Made by a program: the position numbers and the translations under genes. A stretch of 64,000 nt of DNA. It comes from Clostridia bacterium (GTDB lineage Bacteria > Bacillota > Clostridia > Oscillospirales > UBA644). Below, in pieces: positions 25,362-33,897 of this stretch. How positions within the stretch are numbered: the stretch's first letter is position 1; each line of letters starts with the position of its first letter. Location: NCBI GenBank assembly GCA_017621705.1, contig JAGASR010000014.1, positions 107,469 to 171,468 of the forward strand, written 5' to 3'. The notes beneath the pieces are model-generated. The model ran no database searches and was not told the DNA's origin. It worked only from the letters and a program-made list of their open reading frames with translations.

Positions 25362-26414
25362 ATGAAAAAAATATCTTACGGAAAAATAGTTCTGATCATC
25401 ATGTACGCTTTCGTCTCTTTATTTGTGCTTATGTTTGTAAATTCCATACTCGAAGCCGCGAACGATGACAGATATTATAACGATTTCTATTCGACAAATG
25501 TGCGTAAATTTGCTGTAAACTCCGGCAAAGGTTCGGAACTTCAATTTAGGGATCTCGGAAAAGATTATGCGCTCTTTTTTGACATGAAAACCACCGACCC
25601 ATCCGGCATGGAAATCGATGACGGCACTCGCGCTGTTTATTTTAAAGGAGATCTTCCCCATCCGACGATGATCAGCGGCAGATTCTTTACTCAGGAAGAG
25701 CTTGACTCAAACGCACCCGTTGCGGTTATAGGAACACTCGTCGAAAGGAATATTATCGAACGTGACGGTAAAAAATATTATTCGTATCAAGGCGTGAATT
25801 ATGAGATAATCGGTTATATGGGCAGAGAGGGCGAAACGACCGATCTTGATCTGCTTTCATGGATCAATATGGGCGCATATTTCGAAAGGGGAAGTACAAA
25901 CGGTTCTTTCTTTGTCGATACGGAGAGCGAAGACGAAACAACTGCTGTTGTCAATAATTTCCTTAATATTCTGCCCGAAAAAGTCAGAGAGAAAACCGTC
26001 GAGATTTCGCATGACCGTAAACTTAGAACAATTTCATATTTTACTCAGGTCATATACCAATATGTCTTTGTTGCGATCATAATCAATATCGCGATCGTTT
26101 CTGTCTATTATATCGATAAGCGCATGTATATTATCGCAGTCAAAAAACTCGTCGGCGCTTCGTTTGCGAGTATTGCGACCGATATTATTGCGGAGTACGT
26201 CTCATTCTCCTCGATAGGCGTTGTTGTCGGTCTTATCTGCTCGTATCTTTTACGATTTACGCCTTTTGCCGACTCCGACGAGGTCTTCTTCATGTCTTAT
26301 TCCGTGCCGTCCGTCGGTGCAATGTTCGTCATTACAGTCCTGCTTTCTATTGTAGTTTCTATTATACCCATTATAAGGGTTTACCGCTATGATCTTTCTC
26401 AGGTTATCAAATAA
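25362..26414 (+). CDS. MacB/FtsX-type ABC permease, second half of a split system
   Basis: 350 residues from the ATG at 25362 (MKKISYGKIVLIIMYAF), preceded by AAAGGGGG; 13 bases after the first half. N-terminal anchor, extracytoplasmic domain (about 32-220) with ISGRFFTQEELDSNAPVAVI, clearly related to the second module of the fused permease (ILQGRFFTDEELSQPTQYAV), and three C-terminal helices. The two halves should form the heterodimeric membrane part of one transporter. Confidence 0.82.
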   Translation: MKKISYGKIVLIIMYAFVSLFVLMFVNSILEAANDDRYYNDFYSTNVRKFAVNSGKGSELQFRDLGKDYALFFDMKTTDPSGMEIDDGTRAVYFKGDLPHPTMISGRFFTQEELDSNAPVAVIGTLVERNIIERDGKKYYSYQGVNYEIIGYMGREGETTDLDLLSWINMGAYFERGSTNGSFFVDTESEDETTAVVNNFLNILPEKVREKTVEISHDRKLRTISYFTQVIYQYVFVAIIINIAIVSVYYIDKRMYIIAVKKLVGASFASIATDIIAEYVSFSSIGVVVGLICSYLLRFTPFADSDEVFFMSYSVPSVGAMFVITVLLSIVVSIIPIIRVYRYDLSQVIK

Positions 26415-26434
26415 TTCTTTTTGAATATTAAAAT

Positions 26435-26473
26435 AAGCCCACCCGTCTGCAAAATCTACAGGCGGGTGGGCTT
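26435..26473. terminator. Bidirectional terminator between permease pair and GntR gene
   Basis: 15-bp GC-rich stem AAGCCCACCCGTCTG / CAGGCGGGTGGGCTT with a nine-base loop, T-rich on both outer sides. Confidence 0.9.
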
Positions 26474-26493
26474 CCTTTGTGTTTGTTGTTTGT

Positions 26494-26859
26494 TTATTTG
26501 GAGGATACTTTCTTTATTATATCTGTCAGCTCTTTTTCGGCAATGCCCGAATCTATCAATTCTTTTACGAGTCTTTCGAATTCGGGGAGTTTACCGATCG
26601 CCGCAGATTTCATGACTTCCGATATGTTTTTCGAGATAAAACAGCCTTTTCCTGCAACGGAGATCGTAACACCTCTTCGGTCAAGCTCATTGTAAGCTTT
26701 CTGAATAGTGTTGGGATTTACTCCGATAAGCGAAGTCATTTCTCTTATCGACGGAAGTTTGTCTCCCGGGTTTAATATACCCGTTCTTACGTATTCTTCC
26801 GCCTGCTTGACGATCTGCTCAAAAACGGGAGTTCTGCTCTGATTATCAATTCTGAACAT
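26494..26859 (-). CDS. GntR-family repressor, YtrA subfamily
   Basis: 121 residues from MFRIDNQSRTPVFEQIVKQ at 26859; a GTG three codons earlier overlaps the permease stop as GTGA and is an alternative start. The N-terminal winged helix has DKLPSIREMTSLIGVNPNTI and NELDRRGVTISVAGKGCF; the short helical C-terminus is the YtrA type, which controls ABC transporters induced by cell-wall antibiotics in Bacillus. Unusually it is the last gene of its operon. The 11-bp inverted repeat at 30522-30550 in the operon promoter is its likely operator. Confidence 0.9.
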   Translation of the reverse strand: MFRIDNQSRTPVFEQIVKQAEEYVRTGILNPGDKLPSIREMTSLIGVNPNTIQKAYNELDRRGVTISVAGKGCFISKNISEVMKSAAIGKLPEFERLVKELIDSGIAEKELTDIIKKVSSK

Positions 26860-26864
26860 ACTTA

Positions 26865-29612
26865 TCACCCGTCCTCTTTTATCGTTTTAACAGTGCTTAT
26901 AATGTCACGAACACGATCTGTCTCGGGAATCTGCGCAAATTCAATCTGACCGTCTTTTCCTACAAATCTCATATCGTAGTATGCGTAATAGTTTTCGTAT
27001 TTGTAATCGTAATAATAACTTTCTTCGGTATTCTGCATATCATGAATTTCCGAGAGGAAATAATGGTATTTCAAAAGCGAAGTCAGATATTCGATTTCAT
27101 CCCTGTCTCTTATCTCTTTTCCGTTGTTTTCATAGAAAACATGGTCGATATTTTCGGGATCAAGGAAATATGCTTCCGATTCAAAATAATCAAAACGGGG
27201 GCAGATCTGTTGAAGCATTTCGGCGGTTATCGGCATCGTTATACGCATATCATATGCATAATACGGGTCGCTCGAAAGATGAACGAAATAATATTCATCT
27301 GCAAGTTCCTCTGCCGAAAGTTCATCCGTAAGAAGCTTTCTTACTGTGTCTTCATTTTCGATAATAAGATCTGCAAGTTCTTCCGGAGTTACCACAAATA
27401 CTTCATTGCTGAAAAATCCGGTGCAGAGACTTTCCGTACCGTCAATAAGAGCTCCGAGAGCCATGTTGATACCTTTTCTGCTCGTTCTGATCGCAGCTGT
27501 CGCTTTATCAAAATATTTTTCAATAAGCGGTTTGAGGTCTCTGTCGATATTCATAAAGATGATACTTTGTTTCATATCGGTTGAGATATAAATACCGACT
27601 GTGTTTTCGGGGATTATCGGTTCTTTTATAGCCTGACGGATAGCCTCGATAAATTCTTCGCGCATAACGTTGGGAAGGCTTTCGATTATTCCGCTGAGGT
27701 TCAGATACTGCTCATCGTCAAGATCAAAAGCGCCGGCCAAAGATGCTTCGAATGAATCGGAATAACTGTCTATATCACGAATCAGTTTTTCTGTCGTTTT
27801 ATGGATATCGTTTGCGTAGTTCGTGAAGAATTCCGAATCGTAATCCATCGTATAGTGAGAAATGAAGTACTGTCCGTTATCGTAACGAAGAGCGGAAAGC
27901 GTAAGAGTTAACGAATTTTCCGAAACGGGGAGGTACATATTTCCGCCTTCTTCATAGTACGCTTGAATTCCGCCGTTATAATATGAATAAGAGTAAACAC
28001 CGGAATTGAGGTTTGACATATAAAGATCTCTTGTCGGAATATCGAGATACTCAAGCTCTTTTGCCGCAACCATTCGTTTTATTTCTTTCATGTTATCGAT
28101 ATAACTTGAAGAATATGTTCCCGAGATCGTGGATTTGAAGGTCAGCGTTGCGCCGACGATCTTTTTTGCTCCCGAATAGGAGAAGAGGGATTTCTTGATA
28201 TCTTCATGCTCATCGATGTAATTATACATTTCATGGATGAAAAGTTCGGAAAGGCCCGATCTCAAAGTGAGCTTTTTGCCTTTTTCGGTCACTACATCAA
28301 AGAAGAATGTTCTTCCCTGATCGCCTCTCGAAAGAAGGCTGAGAAGATCTGGATCGTTTATTTTGACTTTCTTATATGTGCCTTTTACATTCTGATTATC
28401 AACGGGTCCCGTATTTATCGGCTCAAGGTAGACCGTAATTTCTTTTACTTCTTCATCTCTGAAATTAAATGATTTTACGCTGTTATCGCCTATGACATAA
28501 AGAAGGCCCGAAACGATGCAGGTCGTTATAAGCAGCGTGAAAAACAGTTTCATTTGCTTTCCGAAACCGGAAAAACCTTTATTGAATATAAGACTTGCAA
28601 TGACGAATGCGACCCAGACAAAAATAACGAAGATATAAAACAGAACGTCTCCGATCATATCGTCGTATCCGAGTCCTTCTGCAAAAACGTAGAAAACAAT
28701 CAGCATTATCGGTGCAAAAACACCCGAGTATGCAAAAATGTTAACGCCTTTATTTATAAACGCTCTGCCCGAATTCTCGGATTTATAGCGTTTGAAGAGA
28801 TATACGCCTGCAACTGCGTAAACAACCGTAAGAAGAATCGTAAAGCAGATTGTTCTTATATTTGCAAAATAAGCAAGAGTTCCGAAGTAATTTGCAATAT
28901 GGCTTCCCGAAGCTTCCATAAATATCATCGTCAACGGAGCAGATGCGATATCGGGAAGTAGCGCTATCGTATTGAGCGGCATGATATATTCGATATTATT
29001 GTATCCGCCCGAATACTGCGTAACAAACGGAAGCTGTAAATAACAAATAATATATGCCGGGAGAAGAAGAACAACAAAAGTTATAAGCAGCTGCGAAAGT
29101 GCCGTTCCCGTAAGTGTTGCCGCGAAAGAAGCGATAACAAAAACAAGCATATATCCCGCAAGATTATAAAAATACATCAGTACATAATTCTGCGGTGCAA
29201 CTATTGCGATATTGCCCGTAAAACCTTCGATCATAAGCGCAACGAACAGGAAATTCAGAAGCAGAGTCGCCGCAATAATAATAAATGCCGCAATAATGCT
29301 TGTTATAAATAACGGTGCTCGTTTTACAGGTGCGCCGAAGATAAAGTCTGTCGAATTCTTTTTATGGAGAAATCCGAACATGCCGATACTCAATGCGATC
29401 GGGATGATATACATTCCGACATTTGCCGTGAGACCTATCATCTGCGGATCGTAATACATCAATCCGTTTAAAAGATATTGACCGTCCCCGAAACCATACA
29501 TCAGAAAGCTTGATAAAATCAAGACAAGCGCCATGACAAGAGAGTAGGGGAACATTCTTTTTAAAACGTAGCGGAAATATTTAACGTCAAATACTGAGGT
29601 TTTCGTAAGCAT
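26865..29612 (-). CDS. Large ABC-2-type permease of the YtrA-regulated transporter
   Basis: 915 residues from MLTKTSVFDVKYFRYVL; GGAGG 9 bases upstream supports this ATG over one 7 codons earlier. About six to eight helices in the first 350 residues, a helix near 380 (LFFTLLITTCIVSGLLYV), then some 530 residues predicted outside the membrane with many Tyr, Asp and Glu. The pattern matches the oversized permeases found with GntR/ATPase pairs in Clostridia (possibly DUF6449; from memory). The start overlaps the ATPase end by 26 bases. Confidence 0.78.
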   Translation of the reverse strand: MLTKTSVFDVKYFRYVLKRMFPYSLVMALVLILSSFLMYGFGDGQYLLNGLMYYDPQMIGLTANVGMYIIPIALSIGMFGFLHKKNSTDFIFGAPVKRAPLFITSIIAAFIIIAATLLLNFLFVALMIEGFTGNIAIVAPQNYVLMYFYNLAGYMLVFVIASFAATLTGTALSQLLITFVVLLLPAYIICYLQLPFVTQYSGGYNNIEYIMPLNTIALLPDIASAPLTMIFMEASGSHIANYFGTLAYFANIRTICFTILLTVVYAVAGVYLFKRYKSENSGRAFINKGVNIFAYSGVFAPIMLIVFYVFAEGLGYDDMIGDVLFYIFVIFVWVAFVIASLIFNKGFSGFGKQMKLFFTLLITTCIVSGLLYVIGDNSVKSFNFRDEEVKEITVYLEPINTGPVDNQNVKGTYKKVKINDPDLLSLLSRGDQGRTFFFDVVTEKGKKLTLRSGLSELFIHEMYNYIDEHEDIKKSLFSYSGAKKIVGATLTFKSTISGTYSSSYIDNMKEIKRMVAAKELEYLDIPTRDLYMSNLNSGVYSYSYYNGGIQAYYEEGGNMYLPVSENSLTLTLSALRYDNGQYFISHYTMDYDSEFFTNYANDIHKTTEKLIRDIDSYSDSFEASLAGAFDLDDEQYLNLSGIIESLPNVMREEFIEAIRQAIKEPIIPENTVGIYISTDMKQSIIFMNIDRDLKPLIEKYFDKATAAIRTSRKGINMALGALIDGTESLCTGFFSNEVFVVTPEELADLIIENEDTVRKLLTDELSAEELADEYYFVHLSSDPYYAYDMRITMPITAEMLQQICPRFDYFESEAYFLDPENIDHVFYENNGKEIRDRDEIEYLTSLLKYHYFLSEIHDMQNTEESYYYDYKYENYYAYYDMRFVGKDGQIEFAQIPETDRVRDIISTVKTIKEDG

Positions 29613-30486
29613 AACCAAGAACCTCCATTTCATAAATAAATATTTCTTCGAGGGTCAACGGCAAAATATCAAGAATAAGAGGATTCAAAGCTTCAAGCTT
29701 CGCTTTTTCGGTATCTCTGTCGCCTCTGATAATGAGGGTTGCGACAGATCCGTGCTTTTTGACGTTCATGATATCAATGCCGATAAAATTCTTCTCGCTG
29801 AAATCTTCTTTGAACGCAATCTGGACTTTGAATACGTTCGATTTGATATTCGCAATATCGCCTTCAAAAAGGATACCGCCCTGATAAAGAACACCGAGAC
29901 AGTCGCAGATATCCTCAAGCTCACGAAGATTGTGAGATGTCATTATAACGGTAACTCCGCGTTCCGCAACTTCGTTATAGATAATGTTTTTCATCAGGTT
30001 ACGTACAACAGGGTCAAGTCCGTCGAAAGTTTCGTCGAAAAGAACAAGTTTACATCTGCACGCAAGCGCGCAAAGCATAACGAGCTGACGTTTCATACCT
30101 TTCGAAAAATTCATTATCTTGCCTTTTAACGGCAAACCGACCATCTCAAGGTGTTTCCAGAAGAAAGAATAATCGAAATTCTCATAAAATACCGAATACA
30201 TTGCCGCATACTGCTCGACCGTACATCCCGCAGGAATATAAAACTCGTCGGCAACAAAAACGATATCCTTCTTTTTTTTCAGATTATCGAAAATTTCTTC
30301 ATCGTCAACCTTCAGACTGCCGTCATCGGGGTAGTAAATGCCTGCGATCAGTCTCAACAGCGTACTTTTACCTGCGCCGTTTGCACCGATCAGACCGTAG
30401 ATCGATCCGTCTCGGATCTCGCAAGAGAGATTTTTAAGTATCTCCGTTTTCCCGAAACATTTCGTAAGCGCCTCGGCTTTAACCAT
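29587..30486 (-). CDS. ABC transporter ATPase of the YtrA-regulated system
   Basis: 299 residues from MVKAEALTKCFGKTE, with AAAGGAG 8 bases upstream. Walker A GANGAGKST, Q-loop region DIVFVADEFY, a degenerate signature FSKGMKRQ (typical of ABC-2 ATPases), Walker B LVLFDETFDGLD and switch His in MTSHNLRE. First gene of the three-gene operon; partners with the permease encoded immediately downstream. Confidence 0.93.
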   Translation of the reverse strand: MVKAEALTKCFGKTEILKNLSCEIRDGSIYGLIGANGAGKSTLLRLIAGIYYPDDGSLKVDDEEIFDNLKKKKDIVFVADEFYIPAGCTVEQYAAMYSVFYENFDYSFFWKHLEMVGLPLKGKIMNFSKGMKRQLVMLCALACRCKLVLFDETFDGLDPVVRNLMKNIIYNEVAERGVTVIMTSHNLRELEDICDCLGVLYQGGILFEGDIANIKSNVFKVQIAFKEDFSEKNFIGIDIMNVKKHGSVATLIIRGDRDTEKAKLEALNPLILDILPLTLEEIFIYEMEVLGYAYENLSI

Positions 30487-30521
30487 AAAGATCACTCCTT
30501 TGTGTTTTAGAATAAAAAAAA

Positions 30522-30578
30522 TAACTGTACTATGTGTGTTAGTACAGTTATGATAGCATATATTTTTTTGTATGTCAA
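30522..30578 (-). promoter_or_regulatory. Promoter with 11-bp inverted-repeat operator (GntR/YtrA-type)
   Basis: Minus-strand TTGACA (30573-30578), 17-base spacer, TATCAT (30550-30555). The perfect repeat TAACTGTACTA (30522-30532) / TAGTACAGTTA (30540-30550) with a seven-base centre covers the start point. Its GTACTA/TAGTAC core resembles known YtrA-family operators. Confidence 0.88.
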
Positions 30579-30606
30579 TACGGTTTGCTTGTATCTTACA
30601 AAAATG

Positions 30607-31458
30607 TCACAAACTGCCTATTTTAAAATTAACAGCATGTTCAGCGATCAGATGACCGGTATGAATTCCGCAAACCTCATTCATTGCCGCAAAAAGTGCA
30701 TTTGCGTTTACTTCGCAAACAACAAATCCGTCTGGGGTAAAAAGCAGATCTATTCCGCAGAAATCAAGGCCGAGCATATTGGAAACATCCGTGCAGAGCG
30801 TGTTTATTTCATCTGTGATCTCTGTTTTTCTTGCTGTTCCGCCGATTGCGACATTTGAACGGAAATCGGTTTCATTTTCTCTTATCATTGCAGCGACTGC
30901 CTTATTACCCACAACGTAAACTCGCATATCTTTGCCTTTGCTTGAAGCTATAAACTTCTGGTAAAGGTGCGGAATAATATAATTTTTACGTTGAAAATCG
31001 AGAACTTCTTCTTTTATGTTCAGCAAAAAGACTTCTCTTCCCTGTGAGCCGTTGGCGAATTTTGCAATGACGGGAAGCCCAAGTTCATCGCATACTTTTT
31101 CCGTAAACTCTGCGAAAAATTCTTCGTTCGGGAAATAGGTGAGGGGATAAGAGATCGTTTGTGGTACCGTGAAATCGTTTCTCAGAAAAGTGTCGATCCT
31201 TCTTTTATCGGAACAAAGCTCGATCGATCCTATATTATTGAAAAGTCTTGTGCCGGAGATCTCCATTGAAAGACCGAGAGGGATATCTTTATCGAGAAAA
31301 ATACATTTTTCGAATCTTTCTTTTGCAATTTTTTCTCTCGCTTCAATGTTATTCAAAACGATAGGCGTATGTCCTGCTTTTCTGATACCTTCGGATATAT
31401 CGTCTGCGCTTGCAACGAAATACGGTATCGAGTGATTTATTATTATAGGTATTTTCAT
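30607..31458 (-). CDS. ATP-grasp ligase, RimK-like
   Basis: 283 residues, cytosolic, expected to join a carboxylate to an amine through an acyl phosphate. Features: ATP-binding PVIAKFANGSQGREVFLL (about 128-145), the RimK-like KDMRVYVVGNKAVAAMIRE (about 180), and metal-binding GIDLLFTPDGFVVCEVNANA near the end. The closest characterised relatives are RimK-type glutamate ligases and peptide-forming ATP-grasp enzymes. Its ATG overlaps the preceding stop as ATGA and has no ribosome site of its own, so translation is coupled to the PLP-lyase gene. Substrate unknown. Confidence 0.82.
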   Translation of the reverse strand: MKIPIIINHSIPYFVASADDISEGIRKAGHTPIVLNNIEAREKIAKERFEKCIFLDKDIPLGLSMEISGTRLFNNIGSIELCSDKRRIDTFLRNDFTVPQTISYPLTYFPNEEFFAEFTEKVCDELGLPVIAKFANGSQGREVFLLNIKEEVLDFQRKNYIIPHLYQKFIASSKGKDMRVYVVGNKAVAAMIRENETDFRSNVAIGGTARKTEITDEINTLCTDVSNMLGLDFCGIDLLFTPDGFVVCEVNANALFAAMNEVCGIHTGHLIAEHAVNFKIGSL

Positions 31459-32654
31459 TTTGATTCAAGTATGTATTTCAGGGCTGTGTCAACAGCAACT
31501 TTGCCGCTTTCGAAGGTCAGACCGCCTTGCATATATGCAATATACGGGTCTTTTACGGGTGCGTCTGCCGAAAGCTCGATCGAAGAACCCGAAATAAAAC
31601 CGCCTGCCGCCATAACGACATCACAGTCATAACCGGGCATCGCCCAAGGTTCGGGTGTTACAAATGAATCAACAGGTGAACCGTGCTGGATTCCTCTGCA
31701 GAAAGCCAAAAGGTCTTCCGCATTACCGAATGTTACGGTCTGGATAATATCTTCACGCTGTTCATCGTAACGTGGGGATACGGTAAATCCTGCGTCTGCC
31801 ATCTTTTTTGCCGCATAAACAGCTGTTTTCAATGCCTGCGCAACAATGTGCGGAGCCATAAAGAAGCCCTGGAACATAACTCTTAATTCGTCAAGCGTAG
31901 CGCCGCATTCTTTGCCGATGCCGACTGCCGTCAGTCTGTATGCGCAAAGTTCAACGAGATCTTTTCTTCCGCAGATATAGCCACCGGTTCTCGCAAGTCC
32001 GCCGCCGGGATTCTTTATAAGAGAGCCTGCCATAAGGTCAACGCCGACCGCAGTGGGTTCTTTTTCTCTGACAAATTCGCCGTAGCAGTTATCCGTAAAT
32101 ACAATTACGTCTCTGACACTTTTTGCGCTCTTTGCAACGTTCTCGATCTGCTCGATCGTTAAAGTCTGTCTTGCCGTGTATCCTCTCGATCTCTGCATGA
32201 AGACGAGTTTTACGGACGGGTCTTCTTTGATCATTTTTTTCATGAGCTCGATCTGCGGTTCGCCGTTTTCGTCAAGATCTATTTCTTTATAGTTTACGCC
32301 GAAATCTTTAAGTGATCCGTTGCCTGCCTGACCGGTTATGCCGAAAGTTTCGCAAAGGGTATCATACGGCTGACCGGTAACCGAAAGGATAGTATCGCCC
32401 GGTCTTAAAACACCGAAAAGAGCTGTTGAAAGTGTATGGGTGCCCGATACGAAAGTATGTCTTACAAGCGCATCCTCAGCGCCGAACACTTCCGCAAATA
32501 TTGCATCCAAAACGTCTCTTCCGCGGTCGTCATAGCCGTAGCCCGTCGTGCCGTGAAGCATCGCTTCGGATACTCTGTTGTTTCTGAAAGATGCGAGAAC
32601 ACGCTCAGTGTTTATCTGACATATTCTGTCTATGTTTTCAAATATTTTTGTCAT
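31455..32654 (-). CDS. Methionine gamma-lyase family / aluminium-resistance-type PLP enzyme
   Basis: 399 residues from MTKIFENIDRICQINTERVL at 32654, with AGGAAGA upstream; an ATG 10 codons earlier lacks a site. Fold-type I PLP enzyme of the YnbB group: FVSGTHTLSTALFGVLRPGD near residue 80, VFTDNCYGEFVREKEPT (PLP Asp), and the presumed Schiff-base Lys in SLIKNPGGGLARTGGYI. Named for similarity to methionine gamma-lyase; the true reaction is unproven, and aluminium resistance is an old label. Sits between a UroD-like gene (16 bases upstream) and an ATP-grasp ligase (overlapping). Confidence 0.88.
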   Translation of the reverse strand: MTKIFENIDRICQINTERVLASFRNNRVSEAMLHGTTGYGYDDRGRDVLDAIFAEVFGAEDALVRHTFVSGTHTLSTALFGVLRPGDTILSVTGQPYDTLCETFGITGQAGNGSLKDFGVNYKEIDLDENGEPQIELMKKMIKEDPSVKLVFMQRSRGYTARQTLTIEQIENVAKSAKSVRDVIVFTDNCYGEFVREKEPTAVGVDLMAGSLIKNPGGGLARTGGYICGRKDLVELCAYRLTAVGIGKECGATLDELRVMFQGFFMAPHIVAQALKTAVYAAKKMADAGFTVSPRYDEQREDIIQTVTFGNAEDLLAFCRGIQHGSPVDSFVTPEPWAMPGYDCDVVMAAGGFISGSSIELSADAPVKDPYIAYMQGGLTFESGKVAVDTALKYILESK

Positions 32655-32670
32655 TTGATCTTCCTGCTTT

Positions 32671-33675
32671 TTATTTATACTCATTTGCCGTGTCGATAAG
32701 CGCGCAAAGGTTTTCGTACGGAACGTCTGCCTGAATTTCCTGCGAAGACGAAGTTATGTAACCGCCGTTCTTGCTCATAAGATCAATAGTCCATCTTGTC
32801 TCGTCCGCAACTTCATTCGGTGTGCCGTAAGGCAATGTCTGCTGAGTCGAAATGCCGCCCCAGTATGAAAGTTTGTGACCGTATTCGTTTTTGAGGAACG
32901 AAATATCCATGCACTCAGGCTGAACGGGGTTGAGAACATCAAGACCCATTTCAACAAGGTCGGGGATAATTACGTCAATGCAACCGCACGAATGTACCCA
33001 GACGTCTTTACCTGCTTCGTGAATAAGATCGTATTCTTTCTTTTCGCCGGGAGCAATCATTTCTCTCCACGATTCGGGAGACATCAGCAACGATCTCTGC
33101 GAGCCCCAGTCACTGCCCAGAAGTACACCGTCAATTTCAGGCAGATTGATAATATTTTCGAGCATTACCATGTTTTTATCGATTATCTTATTGAGCAATG
33201 CCTGCGCATATTCGGGTTCGCCTGCCATATCTGCAAGGAAATTCTCGATACCTCTCGAAAAATACGCTTTTTCAAAATGGCTTCCGAAAATCTGAACGAG
33301 AATATAGCATCCCGTCTCTTCTTTTATCATTTTCATACGTTCGGACATCTCATATACGCTCGGTCCGCCGCCCATAGTTGTCGGCAGTTTTGACGGAACG
33401 TCAAATCCGAAATCGTCCTCGGTCAGTCCGTGCCAGCCCCACCACGGCGGATCAACGGGAAAAACATCGTTGCCGATCGCCAGTCTTACCGCATCGTATT
33501 TGCCAAGCTTTCCGCTTTCGTAAAGCTTTTTCGCAACAGGTGTCTGATAGCGGTCATATAATAAATCTGTGTATTTTGAAATACCGTCGCCCGCAAGATG
33601 AATGCATGAAGGAACTTTGCCCGTAGCCTCATGCTTTATCGCGCTTCTGACAAGATCTCTTTTATCCATAATCAT
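32671..33675 (-). CDS. Uroporphyrinogen decarboxylase-fold protein (MtaA/CmuA-like methyltransferase group)
   Basis: 334 residues, (beta/alpha)8 UroD fold. The zinc-type motif VHSCGCIDVIIPDLVEMG and the LNPVQPECMD stretch point to the methyltransferase/thiol group rather than haem-pathway HemE. No haem or corrinoid-protein gene is adjacent. Two nearby ATGs (33675, 33669) share an AAAGGAG site, so the exact start is uncertain. First gene of a three-gene operon with a PLP lyase and an ATP-grasp enzyme. The substrate is not known. Confidence 0.82.
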   Translation of the reverse strand: MIMDKRDLVRSAIKHEATGKVPSCIHLAGDGISKYTDLLYDRYQTPVAKKLYESGKLGKYDAVRLAIGNDVFPVDPPWWGWHGLTEDDFGFDVPSKLPTTMGGGPSVYEMSERMKMIKEETGCYILVQIFGSHFEKAYFSRGIENFLADMAGEPEYAQALLNKIIDKNMVMLENIINLPEIDGVLLGSDWGSQRSLLMSPESWREMIAPGEKKEYDLIHEAGKDVWVHSCGCIDVIIPDLVEMGLDVLNPVQPECMDISFLKNEYGHKLSYWGGISTQQTLPYGTPNEVADETRWTIDLMSKNGGYITSSSQEIQADVPYENLCALIDTANEYK

Positions 33676-33704
33676 TACTCTCCTTTAAAAAAGAGGTTTT
33701 TCTG

Positions 33705-33733
33705 ATTATATCATATCCGTTCGCTTTTGTCAA
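33705..33733 (-). promoter_or_regulatory. Perfect consensus promoter of the UroD-like operon
   Basis: TTGACA (33728-33733), 17-base spacer, TATAAT (33705-33710) on the minus strand. Confidence 0.9.
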
Positions 33734-33826
33734 TAAATTACTTCTAATAAATTACTTCTATAATTAATGATATCGATTTATTCGGATATGCGCGGTCTTT
33801 TATATTAAATGAGTTGTGAAAAATGC

Positions 33827-33855
33827 TTGACAAACCGAAGTTAATATGATAATAT
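33827..33855 (+). promoter_or_regulatory. Promoter of the GH31 gene
   Basis: TTGACA (33827-33832), 17-base spacer, TAATAT (33850-33855). A duplicated TAAATTACTTCTA at about 33735-33765 lies between this and the divergent promoter; no clear operator. Confidence 0.75.
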
Positions 33856-33897
33856 TGTTATATGTAAAATTTCACTTACGAAACGGAGAGATAACCT

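Noticed and set aside
31455..32684. Earlier ATG (32684) for the PLP-lyase gene
   Set aside because: No ribosome site and it overlaps the end of the UroD-like gene; the ATG at 32654 has AGGA at proper spacing.
32671..33675. True haem-pathway uroporphyrinogen decarboxylase (HemE)
   Set aside because: No haem genes adjoin; the HSCG motif and overall sequence fit the methyltransferase-like branch of the fold.
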